From Trematomus loennbergii (taxonomy: Eukaryota; Chordata; Actinopteri; Perciformes; Nototheniidae): a stretch of 64,000 bases of DNA. The notes under the pieces were generated by a model that saw only the letters and a program-made list of their open reading frames with translations, searched no databases and was not told the origin of the DNA. Positions 23,276-34,499 of the stretch are shown here, one piece after another. The stretch is from positions 186,001 through 250,000 of the forward strand of contig JAAOOA010000144.1 in assembly GCA_012861695.1 (NCBI GenBank), read 5' to 3'. The translations under genes were made by a program, and so were the position numbers. Numbering within the stretch: the stretch's first letter is position 1; each line of letters begins with the position of its first letter.

Positions 23276-23314
23276 GTTGCAAAGTCTTCCTTTGTGACCA
23301 GACAGCCTGACAGA
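23276..23314 (-). pseudogene. Fragment of an NLR LRR exon start, copy A
   Basis: On the minus strand, TTCAG is followed by codons for LSGCLVTKEDFAT, the start of the 174-bp LRR exon of these NLR genes (compare 30081). After about 13 codons the match ends. The upstream side is a (CA)n tract beginning at the same place as in the real exon. It is a broken relic. Confidence 0.7.
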
Positions 23315-23317
23315 CTG

Positions 23318-23318
<1 letters not shown>

Positions 23319-23415
<97 letters not shown>

Positions 23416-23431
23416 ACACCACACACACACA
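23319..23431. repeat. (CA)n microsatellite, copy A
   Basis: About 110 bp of CA repeat with two CACC interruptions near the right end. It abuts the LRR-exon relic. Confidence 0.97.
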
Positions 23432-24258
23432 GTACCGTCTCTGTACTGTAGGTCTCACTATGTATGCGCTCAACTTTATACTTTATTACTACGGCGGTGT
23501 CAGAGCCATATAATAGAAGAGTTACGACATCTCCGTTCACTCCAATGGACCAGTTTTTTTACAGCAATGGCAGATCGTGGAGCCGTCAATAGCTCCCCGG
23601 AAGTTAGCTTGCCGCTGACTTCCGGGGGACTATTGACTCGAGAGGCTCCACAATCTGCGGCGAGCAGCGCAGTAGAGTTGCACCGTTCGTGATGGACTTT
23701 TAAAGGTAAGAAGACGTTTAAAGATTTATATTGCGGATATTATCAGCACATCTGAGTCAAATGTGTATTAAAGGATGTTAGTGTATTATCCCATAATCTA
23801 CTGATTTAGGGAACGTTTACAGATAACAGATTAGGCTAGGATACCGGATAAAGTTAGCAACTCACGTTAACCATGAACAGCCTATTAATCCAATATGGTC
23901 TATTTCATCCAACGTTGTGGAATTAGAGAAAACGGGCTTCTAAACGTGATTTTTTGGTGGGGTGGAGGAATATAATATTAGTTAAATATAACATTGGGGC
24001 ACGTGTGATTGTAATGAGTGGAGGTGGAGAAATTACGATCTCCATTTTGGAGTAGGCCTACAAACTAGTATAATAAAGTTAACGTTACACAATAATAAGG
24101 AAGAGAGCTATTTGTGTGATACATCGCTATTGATATGAATTTAGAGTGCATATTTGAGACTTCCAAACAGTAAACAAAAACGTAATTTATGGGTGAGTGT
24201 TTTTAGTGTATTCTGTTGATTATTACCTGTCTGTATTATGTTGCAGCACAGCTGATTT

Positions 24259-24424
24259 CGGGGGCGGACTGGGACTACAAATCAGCCCGGGACTCTCGAC
24301 CGGCCCACTTCGGTACCGCCGGCCCACCTCGGTGCCGCAAGTAAATACTACCGCCAGGAAATTATCAACGGGGGGGGGGGGGGGGGGGTGCTAAGTCAGG
24401 GGCCCACTTCAGTATCCGCCCCTG
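24259..24424. mobile_element. hAT MITE with 8-bp TSD, copy A
   Basis: It starts CGGGGGCGGACTGGGAC (first bases mutated from CAGGGG) and ends GCCCCTG. GCTGATTT flanks both sides (24251-24258 and 24425-24432). Inside is a run of G (24370-24388). Copy B has it at 58156-58361, so it predates the duplication. Confidence 0.82.
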
Positions 24425-25398
24425 GCTGATTTTGAAATGATGGCAAAGGGAGAGGGACCTAAGTGAGAGTGAAAACACAAGGTAAGTTTAATACTACTGT
24501 TGTATATAAGTAAGTGTAACCCACATTACAACATAGTAAGCATAAAGTCATTAAAAAGTTATTTCATTAAAAGATACACGTTTAAAATTGGTCAATGATA
24601 TCATCCTTTAAAAATATAATAAATAAAAGTAGTAAGACAAATGACAAGGTATACTGTTCCTTTAAGGATCTCTGCTCACTGGGCACGCACAGCGCAGCGT
24701 AGCGTAGCAGGAGTAAAGAGAGAAAAAACGGAGCAAGAAACAGATGAGACCAGCCGAGTACAATTAGGCTATATTAAAAGTGATTCAAAGTTTATTTAAA
24801 AAAGATAAAAATACCATCCACACGGTCGGGAAACCCAGTAGACGGTATAGAACATTAACCAACGGTGTTTTTGTGAGTCAAACCTTTTCATGGAAACGTT
24901 TTGTAAGAGTGAATAATGTTAGGTTCATTGTTAGCATTTCATGTTGTTGAGCTGTAAGGGAAGCTATGAACATGGCTTGCAACGTCATGTATTTGTTATT
25001 TTCTTTGGCTGAAACTACGTGGCTTTAATGTGTGTTTTACAAGGGGAAATGTGTGTTATTTTGTGTGAACAGGATAAATGAAACAATTAGAGGAGAGTAA
25101 AGCTGCCATTTTGAGCCTCATTGTAAGCTGTATTGACAAAAGAGCTAAGTTTACAGTAGTTTTGAAAATGTAATTATATCATTTATATTGTTAGTTTATA
25201 TTATATTTATATTCTTTCATGACCTGTCGTATAGGTCAGGTTTTTTGGACTGGATAAGAAAGTTGATCGATCGAGTTGTGCTGCGCCAGTGAGAGGACAA
25301 CACACATGTGCTCTGATACAAGATGGCGAGCCAGACCCACGGACTGCTTTGATCTTCGCGCCAGTGAGAGGACTTGCTGGTTTCTCAAGAGACAATAG

Positions 25399-26165
25399 TG
25401 GCGCGTTTCCACTACAGCGCGGAGCACAGTTTAAGAAGGCTGTGACGTCAGCGGCCCGTTTTTGGTTGCGTTTCCACTTGGCCTAGTACCGGCCGGCGGG
25501 TCCTAATTCACAGTTTTTCTGGCCTCATAAAATCGTGGTTCTAGGGCCAGAGACAACGAGGCTGAGTCGGGCTGAGTATGCTAAACTAGAGAGAGCATCG
25601 CTGGCAAGGGGGCTACAACTACAACAAGATGGACATATTTGACCGTGATTTAATTGTAATACACGTTTCAAAATGATGCCGAAGTAACAACATACTGATA
25701 CCGGTTAGTAAAAACCATGAATTAATGCTTTGACAAGTCTGCAGACAGACGGCAGGCGAAAAACCTTTTAAAATGCGTGTTTTTCTAGATGGAGATCGGC
25801 TAAGCTAACGCAGTATATGCTCCGACCGTCCACACTCACAACAACGGCCTATACAGACATAAATAAAGCAGCGACTGTATTCACCATGACACAGGCAGTC
25901 TGTGGTTTGTACTTGTTTAACTTTTGTCTAGTTTCTTAACATATATGAGGAGCTGTGAGCTCTGAGTGCTAACAGCTAACGGCTGTGTTGTTTTTGTGGG
26001 GTTCTCATTGAAGATGACGTCACGGCTCCGCCTACACTGCGTTACTATAGATACTACCCCAGTTCCTAAACTGTAATGGAAATGCGCCATAAAGTGAGCC
26101 AGTCCTAACGAGGCCTAGCCATAACGAGCGAGGCCGAGCGAGGCCGTGTAGTGGAAATGCACCAT
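25399..26165. mobile_element. TIR element with GTTTCCACTAC-type ends
   Basis: The left end TGGCGCGTTTCCACTACA and the right end, which inverts to TATGGTGCATTTCCACTACA, form imperfect terminal inverted repeats. There is no clear ORF. About 370 bp of its interior recurs at 33490-33860 inside a different element. Copy B carries only the left 528 bp (59323-59850). The superfamily is uncertain. Confidence 0.6.
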
Positions 26166-26169
26166 AGGT

Positions 26170-27780
26170 GAACTCGCTGCCAGAGTGGTAGGAGTGTTGG
26201 AGTTTATTTTTATTTGATCAGAACTGAAGAAATTATAAGGTTGGAACTGGATTTAAGTTGTACCTGGATTGAAAGAGACACTATATATTGTACTCTAGGT
26301 TTTCATTTGTCATATGATTTCATTGATGGTACAATTGTGTTTTTTCATTGAATTAGATATATTTTACCTGTTCAACATGTTGAATCGGCCGCGGAAGGCG
26401 TCGGGAGGTGTGAAAAGGTGCCGTAAAGAGACGACGGTGCGGGACACACCAACCTGAGTAGGGCGCCGCGAATGCCCGACTGCCTCTGACGGCCTCTGAC
26501 TCCCAAAATCGGGCTGGTGTGTCCGGGCCTTTAGCTTCCCCAGAGCAAGTGGTGCTGCTCTGCATGAATGAGGTGTGAATGGGTGAATGACTCGTAGTTT
26601 GTAAAGAGCTTTGAGGGGTCGAGGAGACCTGATAAAGACCTTTAGTACTTAACATGTGTCCTGCTTGATGTTCCAGGTGGACAAGAGGAGTTGGCAAAGA
26701 CTGGAAAAGAGCTTTATATATTGTGTTACCATGCAGTTCATTGGCTGTAACTTCCCTGCATCTCAGTGAGCAATCAAGTACTTCTAACAGCTTTTACGTT
26801 AAGTTAGACCTTTGTAACAATTTAAAACTATATACATGTTTTGAAACATGTTGGGTGGAAAAACCACTACTTGGATTCATGAGATCATTGACACATCTTT
26901 TGTATTCAAATCTTTATTGAACTTAATTACAATGAATACATCGATTATAAGCAGCTATTAGATGCTGCTCCAAACAAAGCGTTATTAAACTGCATATAAG
27001 TCACATTGGTTTGTACACAACTAGCTCAACGCCAAGGAGATCATTTCACCATGTTTAGGAAGAGATCTAACATTTCTTCCCGCAAAGGAAAGGCAAGTTT
27101 AACTTTACATCACATTTCAACAACAAGGCAATTCAAAGTACTTTTTAATTTGGGCTAATTTGCATTTACTGGGAGATTGTTTCAGACGGTTAGGATGACC
27201 TATGAGCGGTCGACCAACAGTAGCGGAGCAGAGGCAGAACATCCAGACAATTGTCAGCGTTGGCATTTATTTACACTATTCACAATATTTACAACTATTT
27301 ACAAGGGAACGGCAAATAGCCAGGCCTGCTGAACTCTTCAATTCTGGACAATTCAACTCTGCGATACCACCGACTGTAACCAACCTACACCAACCCAACA
27401 CTGGCACAAAGAGCGTTTTATAGCCCCACTATTTAGGAGGTACCATTGATATGGGTGCTACAGTCTGACATGTGCTTACAATTAAGATGAAGACAAGTTA
27501 AACAATAACAAACATTACTGCAAAATAACAAACAAACATTAAATAATCTATATATAATTAATGTATGAAAGAAAAACTAGCATCTTCCAGCAGATATAAA
27601 TGTATCCACCCCCCCCCCCCCCCCCTGCATTATCCTGCTCATTAAACCCCTCCCGGAACCGTAAAATAGGTTGTTGTTCCCCGGGGACTCTTTTAGTGGC
27701 GGACCATCCATTGGACCGTAGACAGGAGAGCAGACATAAGTGTTTCAGACCTCACCCGATAAATGTGTACTTCAATAATA
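26170..27780. other. No gene recognised
   Basis: AT-rich sequence between mobile elements. The only marked feature is a poly-C run near 27608-27625. Short open frames here show no domain, splice pattern or repeat that supports them. Confidence 0.5.
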
Positions 27781-27787
27781 ACCTTAA

Positions 27788-28159
27788 CCTGTTAAGCCCG
27801 AGAGACCCCGGTACCGGGGCACTGCCGCAACACCTTGCAGGAAACAGTGTCTGAGGGCATGTTCATTTAATAAACTATGAATGTGTTATATCCATGTAAC
27901 GGGAAGAAACTCATCTAACTGATCATTTTTATTTATTTTTCAAAAGAAAACCCGCAATGCTAACACTGAGCCTCTGAATTAGCAACGAGCGAAAAATGCT
28001 AACAGATGACTGCACCGAAAATCACTCACAAAACCATTTATCATTACTTTGAGAAAAAAGATTATTAATGTAACCCTTTTAGAAGGGAAGATATGGTCAT
28101 TTGTTCTGGGAATGGCATTTTTGCCTGAGACCTGAAAGACAGGCTCAGGGGTTAAGAGG
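27788..28159 (+). mobile_element. piggyBac-like MITE
   Basis: TTAA lies on both sides (27784-27787 and 28160-28163). The ends are CCTGTTAAGCCCGAG and CTCAGGGGTTAAGAGG. It shares both end regions, inverted, with the larger element at 35673-36789. TTAA targets and CCT-TTAAG ends suit piggyBac. No transposase. Confidence 0.8.
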
Positions 28160-28163
28160 TTAA

Positions 28164-28480
28164 CAAACTGCATTTGTTACAAGAAAGATATGTTTTTAAT
28201 CTTACTTATTGTATAACTGCCTATATTTTCCTGTGACCCAGGAATGCATATCCAATGTTCAGATGTGTTGCAATTTGCAAAAAATGTGCTTCACCAATGA
28301 GGAAGCATATAAAGCTTAACGGAGTCTGAGATCTATATCACCTGAGATCATCTCCGTTACAGAGAAGCAGAATAACTAAATGTCTCTTCAATGACGCACA
28401 ATCATTGAGCCAAATGTTAACCAAGGTGAAGCCTTCTCTATCTACAACATTTAAACCACTGGAGAGGAAGTGATCTCCTC
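28164..28480 (-). other. Downstream flank of the NLR gene; no gene seen
   Basis: This follows the B30.2 stop codon on the minus strand and would be the 3' UTR and flank. No clear AATAAA in the right orientation was identified within it. Confidence 0.35.
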
Positions 28481-29120
28481 CTACAGAGAACACAGAGACA
28501 CTGAGGAGTTTAATGACCAGAACCAAAAACCCAGCATACAGAGGTCAGTGAATGTGGTTCTGATGGTGTGGAGGTGGGTCAGTGAGGAGGAGGAGACTCT
28601 GTAGAAGGAGAGAGAGCCAGCAGGATGATCCAGATACTGCTACTCTATGAGAGGGGGGGGCGGAGAGGGAGGAGGGGGAGGAGGAGGAGGAGGAGGAGGA
28701 GGAGGAGGAGGAGGAGGAGGAGGAGGAGGAGGCTGAGGAGGAGGAGGAGGAGGAGGGGGGGGAGGAGGAGGAGGAGGAGGGGATGTGTGTTACTGTCTCA
28801 TTGTGCCAGACAGAGTAACCTCTACCAGAGCAGTCCAGACTCCAGGACTGATCATTCCATCCAAACAAACAGTCAGCACTCTCTCCTCTCGCTGATTCCT
28901 CTGTAAGTCACTGATATATGAACCCCTCCTCTCCACTCGACCTCCCAGTAACAGCGACCAGTCAGAGCTTCTCTACACATCAGCTGAGGAAAGGAGTCAA
29001 ACCTCTCTGGATGATCAGGGTATTTCTGCTTCTCTCTCACACTTGTCACCATCCTGTTGTTGTCAGACAGTTGGAGTTCTCTGTGTGCTGTGTTTGTGTC
29101 CAGTGAGAGTTCACAGGCAT
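28481..29120 (-). pseudogene. NLR exon: B30.2 (PRY-SPRY) domain, two frameshifts, polyserine insert
   Basis: The exon opens after tctctatcag with codons ACELSLDTNTAHREL. It continues through the PRY part (YPDHPERFD) and the SPRY landmarks LTGRCYWEVEW and FGWNDQSWSL to a final VSLCSL and stop at 28481-28483. A net two-base loss near 28877 within a GA run shifts the frame, and another shift occurs near 28640 after HRVAV. Between THIP and SHRVAV lies a serine tract of about 45 residues from the (CTC)n repeat. B30.2 in fish NLRs is a likely ligand-binding surface. Confidence 0.88.
28655..28790. repeat. (GAG/CTC)n microsatellite inside the B30.2 exon
   Basis: An almost pure GGA/GAG repeat on the plus strand with a few GGG and CTG interruptions. 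Read on the minus strand it encodes polyserine with rare P and A. Confidence 0.95.
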
Positions 29121-29237
29121 CTGATAGAGAGAAAAAGATCCAGCATTAGTTTATCATCAGTTTCATACGAAGGCTTTATGTATTTTGTGTACTGTGTTGT
29201 TTTCTTTGTCATCATAAGTCAACATAAATCCACTTAC

Positions 29238-29284
29238 ACTTCCTCAGACCTGGTTTTAACCACTTCTCTCCACCATGGTCCAGT
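29238..29284 (-). CDS. NLR 47-bp linker exon between LRR and B30.2
   Basis: tttctccag|A CTG GAC begins the exon and AGG AAG T|gtaagt ends it. It encodes LDHGGEKWLKPGLRK. The incoming phase (two bases from the LRR exon) and the outgoing single T fit the next exon exactly, giving Y-ACEL across the junction. It is intact. Confidence 0.88.
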
Positions 29285-29289
29285 CTGGA

Positions 29290-29900
29290 GAAAGAAACAC
29301 AGTCAGGATGAGTTTCTAATGCATTATAACATCTTATAGGTGTAAGAACAGCTGTTCTCGTGTGTTGCACAAAAGTTCAGATATTTCCCTAAACAACAGA
29401 GGTTTGATCCGGTGTCTTCCCATCTCTCCCCTTTTTTACTTTAGGCCACATAAGAAATGATACTTGTTTTGCTTGGTCGGGGTCTTAGAGTTAGGGTTAG
29501 AATTTATAGATCTAATGATCCCATGAAGCATTGCATGAAGTCTGTTGACGAATCAGAGGCTGTTGTTGGGCTGCATGGGACAGGGGGCGAAATGGGAATA
29601 AACCGTTTGATCCTACTGGTGGTTCTAGAATGAAAATCAAATGATCACTATTAATGTCCGAGAACAGAATTTCCATTCCAATATATTTAGTTGTTAAGAT
29701 TTAATAATCAGGACCTAAGTAGAGAACCAACACATCCCTGATATATAATGAGAATGATTTTACTTCCTCGATTTTAATGGTACTTATAAATGTTTCCATT
29801 CAATATGATTTTAAGGGATCAGTGTGTTTCCTTACTCAGGCTTTAAAACGTCTCTGAACAGAATTAAGAGAAACAAGAAGTTCTTCATGCTGACGGTCTG
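29290..29900. other. Intron without recognised features
   Basis: The intron between the last LRR exon and the linker exon. One TTAGGGTTAG near 29492 is too short to call a repeat array. Nothing else was seen. Confidence 0.5.
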
Positions 29901-29907
29901 TCCATAC

Positions 29908-30081
29908 CTGAGAGTCTCCAGTCTCCAGTGAGGGTCCTCCAGTAGAACAGACAGCATCTTCACTCCTGAGTCTCCTGGATGATTGTAGCTCAGGTCCAGC
30001 TCTCTCAGATGAGAGGGGTTGGAGCTCAGAGCTGAGGCCAGAGAAGCACAGCCTTTGTTTGTGACCAGACAGCCTGCCAGA
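29908..30081 (-). CDS. NLR leucine-rich repeat exon 3 (intact)
   Basis: A 174-bp exon, the standard size of LRR exons in this family, encoding two 28-29-residue repeats ([20 protein letters not shown]). It starts after ttcag at 30081 and ends CTCAG|gtatgg. Phase 2-2. The 3' splice site is preceded within four bases by a long CA/TG repeat in place of an ordinary pyrimidine tract. The frame is open. Confidence 0.9.
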
Positions 30082-30084
30082 CTG

Positions 30085-30224
<140 letters not shown>

Positions 30225-30319
30225 TGAATATTGGTGCCCCTTAGTCCAAAGAGGCTCTTTAATAAGTCATTTGAACAATTAAATATATTAAGCCAATGAA
30301 ATAAACTTTAAATACTGAC

Positions 30320-30491
30320 CTGAGAGTTTCCAGCTCACAGAGTGGACTCTCCAGTCCATCAGACAACTTCTTCACTCCTGAATCCTGCAGGTCGTTGTTA
30401 CTCAGGTCCAGCTCTCTCAGACTAGAGGACTGGGAGCTGAGGACTGAGGACAGAGCTTCACAGTCTCTCTGACAGGTTACAGCCACTCAGC
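30320..30491 (-). pseudogene. NLR leucine-rich repeat exon 2, 2-bp deletion
   Basis: The borders match the other LRR exons but the length is 172 instead of 174 bp. The sequence around GTCAGAGAGACTGTG (near 30463) lacks two bases that the neighbour at 30582-30755 has. The frame before and after disagrees. The downstream part reads [18 protein letters not shown]. Confidence 0.88.
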
Positions 30492-30581
30492 CTGAAAGAG
30501 GATTTTCATCAGACCAAAAAACAAGTAATACATGAAAAAGAGAGCTCAGAGGACCCTGACTTTAAACTATTTTACACCTAC

Positions 30582-30755
30582 CTGATAGTTTCCAGAGAAC
30601 AGGGTGGACTCTCTAGTCCAGCAGACAGGTTATTCACTCCTGAATCCTGCAGGTCGTTGTTACTCAGGTCCAGCTCTCTCAGACTAGAGGACTGGGAGCT
30701 GAGGATTGAGGACAGAGCTTCACAGCTTCTCTCTGACAGCTTACAGCCGCTCAGC
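30582..30755 (-). CDS. NLR leucine-rich repeat exon 1 (intact)
   Basis: A 174-bp exon, open in the expected frame. It encodes [16 protein letters not shown] followed by [18 protein letters not shown] and ends ETIR. The acceptor is ttcag and the donor ATCAG|gtagg, phase 2-2. It is the first LRR exon after the large NACHT exon, and 30320-30491 is its close duplicate. Confidence 0.88.
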
Positions 30756-30860
30756 CTGAAGGATTTTTTTTAATAAATACAAAAAATTAAGTATTATTTC
30801 TCATCTATGACATATAAACAAGTTGGATAATGTTCGTAATCCTTTTATTCATCCACTCAC

Positions 30861-32642
30861 ACAGCTTTCCTGGAGGCTTGACCACTGGCAGCAGCCACAG
30901 AAGACCCTCCTCTGAAGCAGAGTATTTCTTCAGGTCAAAACACGTCCAGATCTTCTCCTGATGACAGTAAGATGAAGACCAGAGCTGACCACTGAGCAGG
31001 AGAGAGACTATCTGTGGAGAGACTTCCTGAACTCAAGGACTGTTGGATCTGCTCCACTAGAGAACGATCATTCAGTTCATTCAGACAGTGGAACAGGTTG
31101 ATGCTTCTCTCTGGAGACAGATCCTCATCATCTTCTTCTTGATGTACTGGACTGTTTCCTTTGTCTCTGAGCTACTTCTGTCTGTGTCAGCAGGCCTCGT
31201 AGGAGAGTCTGATTGGTCTGCAGTGAAAGACCCAGGAGGAAGCGGAGGAACAGTCCAGGTGTCCGTTTGGACTCTGTAAGGCTTGTCCACAGCACTCTGG
31301 TAGAGATGTAGTTAATTTGTGTAACTTTAGCCTGGAGGGGGTTGTTTTCTCTGCCAGCAGGTTGACTCCAGAGTTGATGAAGGTCAGATGGACATGAAGA
31401 GCAGCCAGAAACTCCTGAACGCTCAGATGGACGAAGCAGAACACCTTGTCCTGGTACAGTCCTCTCTCCTCTCTAAAGACCTGTGTGAACACTCCTGAGT
31501 ACACTGAGGCTGCTGATATCGATGCCACACTCTGTCAGGTCGGACTCATAGAAGATCAGGTTGCCTTTCTGCAGCTGCTCAAAAGCCAGTTTTCCCAGAG
31601 ACTCCATCATCTTCCTGCTCTCTGGACTCCAGTGTGGATCTGTCTCAGCTCCTCCATCATACTTGATGTTCTTCACTTTGGACTGAACCACCAGGAAGTG
31701 GATGTACATCTCAGTCAGGGTCTTGGGCAGCTCTCCTCCCTCTCTGGTTTTCAACACCTCCTCCAGAACTGTAGCAGAGATCCAGCAGAAGACTGGGATG
31801 TGGCACATGATGTGGAGGCTTCGTGTTTTGTGAGGTCTTGATGTGGGAGATGATGGTGCCGGCCTGCTCCTGATCTCTGAATCTCTTCCTGAAGTACTCC
31901 TCCTTCTGTGGGTCAGTGAACCCTCGGACCTCTGTCACCATGTCCACACACTCAGGAGGGATCTGATTGGCTGCTGCAGGTCGTGTGGTTATCCAGAGGC
32001 GAGCAGAGGGAAGCAGCTTCCCCTGATGAGGTTTGTCAGCAGCACATCCACTGAGGTGGACTCTGTGACGTCAGTCAGGATCTCAGTGTTGTGGAAGTCC
32101 AGAGGAAGTCGACACTCATCCAGACCGTCAAAGATGAACACGACCGGAACTGATCAAACCTGCAGATTCCTGCGTCTCTGGTTTCAGAGAAGAAGTGATG
32201 AACAAGTTCCACCAAGCTGTACTTGTTCTCTCTCACCACATTCAGCTCTCTGAAGGTGAATGGAAATATGAACTGGATGTCCTGGTTGGCTTTGCCTTCA
32301 GCCCAGTCCAGAGTGAACTTCTGTGTTAAGACTGTTTTCCCAATGCCAGCCACGCCCTTTGTCATCACTGCTCTGATTGGTGCATCTCTTCCAGGTGAGG
32401 CTTTAAAGAGGTCTTCTTGTCTGATGGTTGTTTCTGGTCTGTGTGGTTTCCTGGATGCTGTTTCAATCTGTCTGACCTCATGTTCTCATTGACCTCTGCA
32501 GACCCCCCTCTGTGATGTAGAGCTCTGTGTAGATCTGGTTCAGAAGGTTGGGTTTCCTGCTTTAGCAATGCCCTCAAACACACACTGGAACTCTCCTTCA
32601 GGGTGGATTTGAGTTTACGTCTGCAGACTGCAGCAGCAGTTC
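30861..32642 (-). pseudogene. NLR large exon: FISNA and NACHT domains, many frameshifts
   Basis: 1782 bp. The exon opens with a FISNA region (AAVCRRKLKS), then the P-loop GVAGIGKT at 32333-32356, the Walker B region IFDGLDEC near 32125, [17 protein letters not shown], the CHIPVFCWI motif and the winged-helix part (CFVHLSVQEFLAALHV), and ends with the stretch before the LRRs. Small indels lie near 32590, 32545, 32505 (G run), 32484, 32144, 32021 (G run), 31826 (7-bp insertion), 31512, 31252, 31178, 31125 and 30935 (T run). Catalytic motifs are present but not in one frame. Donor GCTGT|gtgagt and acceptor ctcag are intact. Confidence 0.9.
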
Positions 32643-32732
32643 CTGAGTGGACAAACAAGAATGTAATTAAAAAGTACGTAAGATGCTACAGTAAGTAACT
32701 TCCTTCAGCACATAAGTGACTGCCTACAGAGT

Positions 32733-33060
32733 ATCTTAAAGATCTCCTATCATGCTATTTTAGGCATTTATTATGGGTCTCAGATATATACAAATATATA
32801 AAAAAACAGTATGATGTGTTTTGCTCAAAATACCAACAGATCCTGCATTTTAGACATCCCTCATATCCCTCTATTTCAGCCCTGTTAGAGAATGGCTGAT
32901 CTCTGACTGTAGCTGCTGGCCCCGCCCCTTTGGAGCAGAGCTGCAGAGATAAAGGCTGACAACTCAGCAGATTCTCAGCTAAATGCTGCCGTGATTGAAT
33001 GCCATATCATGTTCCAAACCACATCAAGGATTATAACTTTTCTCTCTCAGGTTTACCACA
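32733..33060. mobile_element. Left part of a TTAA/CTATCATGC-type element
   Basis: CTTAAAGATCTCCTATCATGC resembles the terminus at 12092. The far end was not found, and a hAT element interrupts sequence further right. Assignment is by end similarity only. Confidence 0.35.
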
Positions 33061-33307
33061 AGGTGAGTTCCTTTTTTTATTTCCTGCTTTTTTTACACAT
33101 ACTCTCTCCAGTACAGGTTAGCTCTGAGTGTTAGCGATGCTATGTAACAAAGACCAAGATCCCTGTAATATAGTGGTGCAGAGATGACGTATTTGTGTAG
33201 GCCGACCTTGAAGTAAGCTGCTGGTTCCCTTAACAAAAGCAACGGATTTCTCCATAGGATTTTGGAATATTGTAAAAAATAAGTCTGTGGAAAACAACCT
33301 GTTAGAT

Positions 33308-34486
33308 CAGTGGTCACCAAGTCGATCGCAAGTGTGGTGCGGGTAAATCTAAAAAACACAGTTTTTAGATGTAAGCCTATCATCCACCACCCGTTAGCAG
33401 GTGCCACTTGATTGACGTATCTTTGAGACATTCCCTGTCGCTCCCGAAAATAATAGACTGACTTCAAGTGATGCTGCATATTTTTGAACTCAATGCACTC
33501 AATGGGAGATACCAACTACAACAAAATGAATACATTTGATCGTGATTTAATTGTAATACACGTTTCACAATGATGCCGGTTAGTACAAAACATGAATTAA
33601 TGCTTTGACAAGTCTGCAGACAGAGGGCAGGCGAAAAACCTTTTAAAATGCGTGTTTTCTGAATGGAGATCGGATCGATCAGGCTAAACTAACCTGTATC
33701 TGCTCGTCCAAACTCACAACACATGATACAGACACAGATACAACAGCGACTGAATTCGTCATGACACAGACAGTCTGTGGTTTGTCTTGTTTAACTTTTG
33801 TCCAGTTTCTGAACAGATATGAGGAGCTGTGAGCTCTGTGTGCTAACAGCTAACGGCTGATGGTTTTAGCTTTCTGATTCAACGTCAGTGATGGCAGGCT
33901 GAAATCCTCACCGCTGATTGGCTACCGGCGCGAACGTGCCATTCATCGCGTCCGGTGTGAACGCACCAAAGGTCTATGCACGGATAAAGAATGTTGTTAG
34001 AATTTTTACTTGTAAGAATTGTGTTAAAATAACTAGTTGTAATGTTAATGTTAAATGTTGCACTTGCATGAAGCTTCAGTGATAAGCCTCACAGTTAAAA
34101 TAGCACTTTATGTTATCTGCTCACTGCAAGATGTTGTTTTTTCTTTGTTGTTGTTGATGTCAAAAATAATGCACTCATTCACTCAAACAAATGGAAAATA
34201 CATTTATATTTAGGATTGTAATTAAGGAATGAATGAAACTTAAAATGATAGGTATGATGTGAATATATATATTTATCCTTTTTGACCTGTTAGTTATGTC
34301 GTGTTCTTTGTTTAATGAAATGGGAAGTTGCACCAAATGATTTGATGCAATTAGCCGACATAAAAGGCCTCAAATCGGAAGTACTGTTTGGGCCGTCTTT
34401 TTCACTCAATTCTGCAATAGGTAGATCTCGCCTTTCACCAAGGCCGAGGTCGGGGATCTGGGTTTTAAAAAGGTTGGTGACCACTG
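33308..34486. mobile_element. hAT element with 8-bp TSD in an NLR intron
   Basis: It begins CAGTGGTCACCAA and ends TTGGTGACCACTG, a 13-bp perfect inverted pair. TGTTAGAT flanks it at 33300-33307 and 34487-34494. The host sequence rejoins across it and resembles the copy A stretch near 20240-20330 (AGC(C/A)GGATAATCTCCACA). It contains a nested block (33490-33860) shared with 25605-25990. No transposase was identified. Confidence 0.9.
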
Positions 34487-34499
34487 TGTTAGATAATGC

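Larger units (their letters stand above)
9278..25930 (+). repeat. Segmental duplication, copy A
   Basis: This region aligns in direct orientation with 42932-59850. Landmarks in the same order are the block around 9300-9360, the repeated modules at 14113 and 16831, the env remnant, the 149-bp minisatellite, the 72-bp tandem repeat, the (CA)n tract with an LRR-exon fragment, and a hAT MITE. It ends at TTTGTCTA (25930), where copy B switches to unrelated sequence. It lies upstream of the N-terminal exons of the left NLR gene, as copy B does for the right one. Confidence 0.93.

Noticed and set aside
23045..23692. Long ORFs of repeated TH or VC residues over (CA)n (also at 29832, 56855 and 62497)
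   Set aside because: Simple-repeat translation in several frames; no protein support.
28625..28906. Plus-strand poly-arginine ORF
   Set aside because: It is the opposite strand of the serine repeat in the B30.2 exon.
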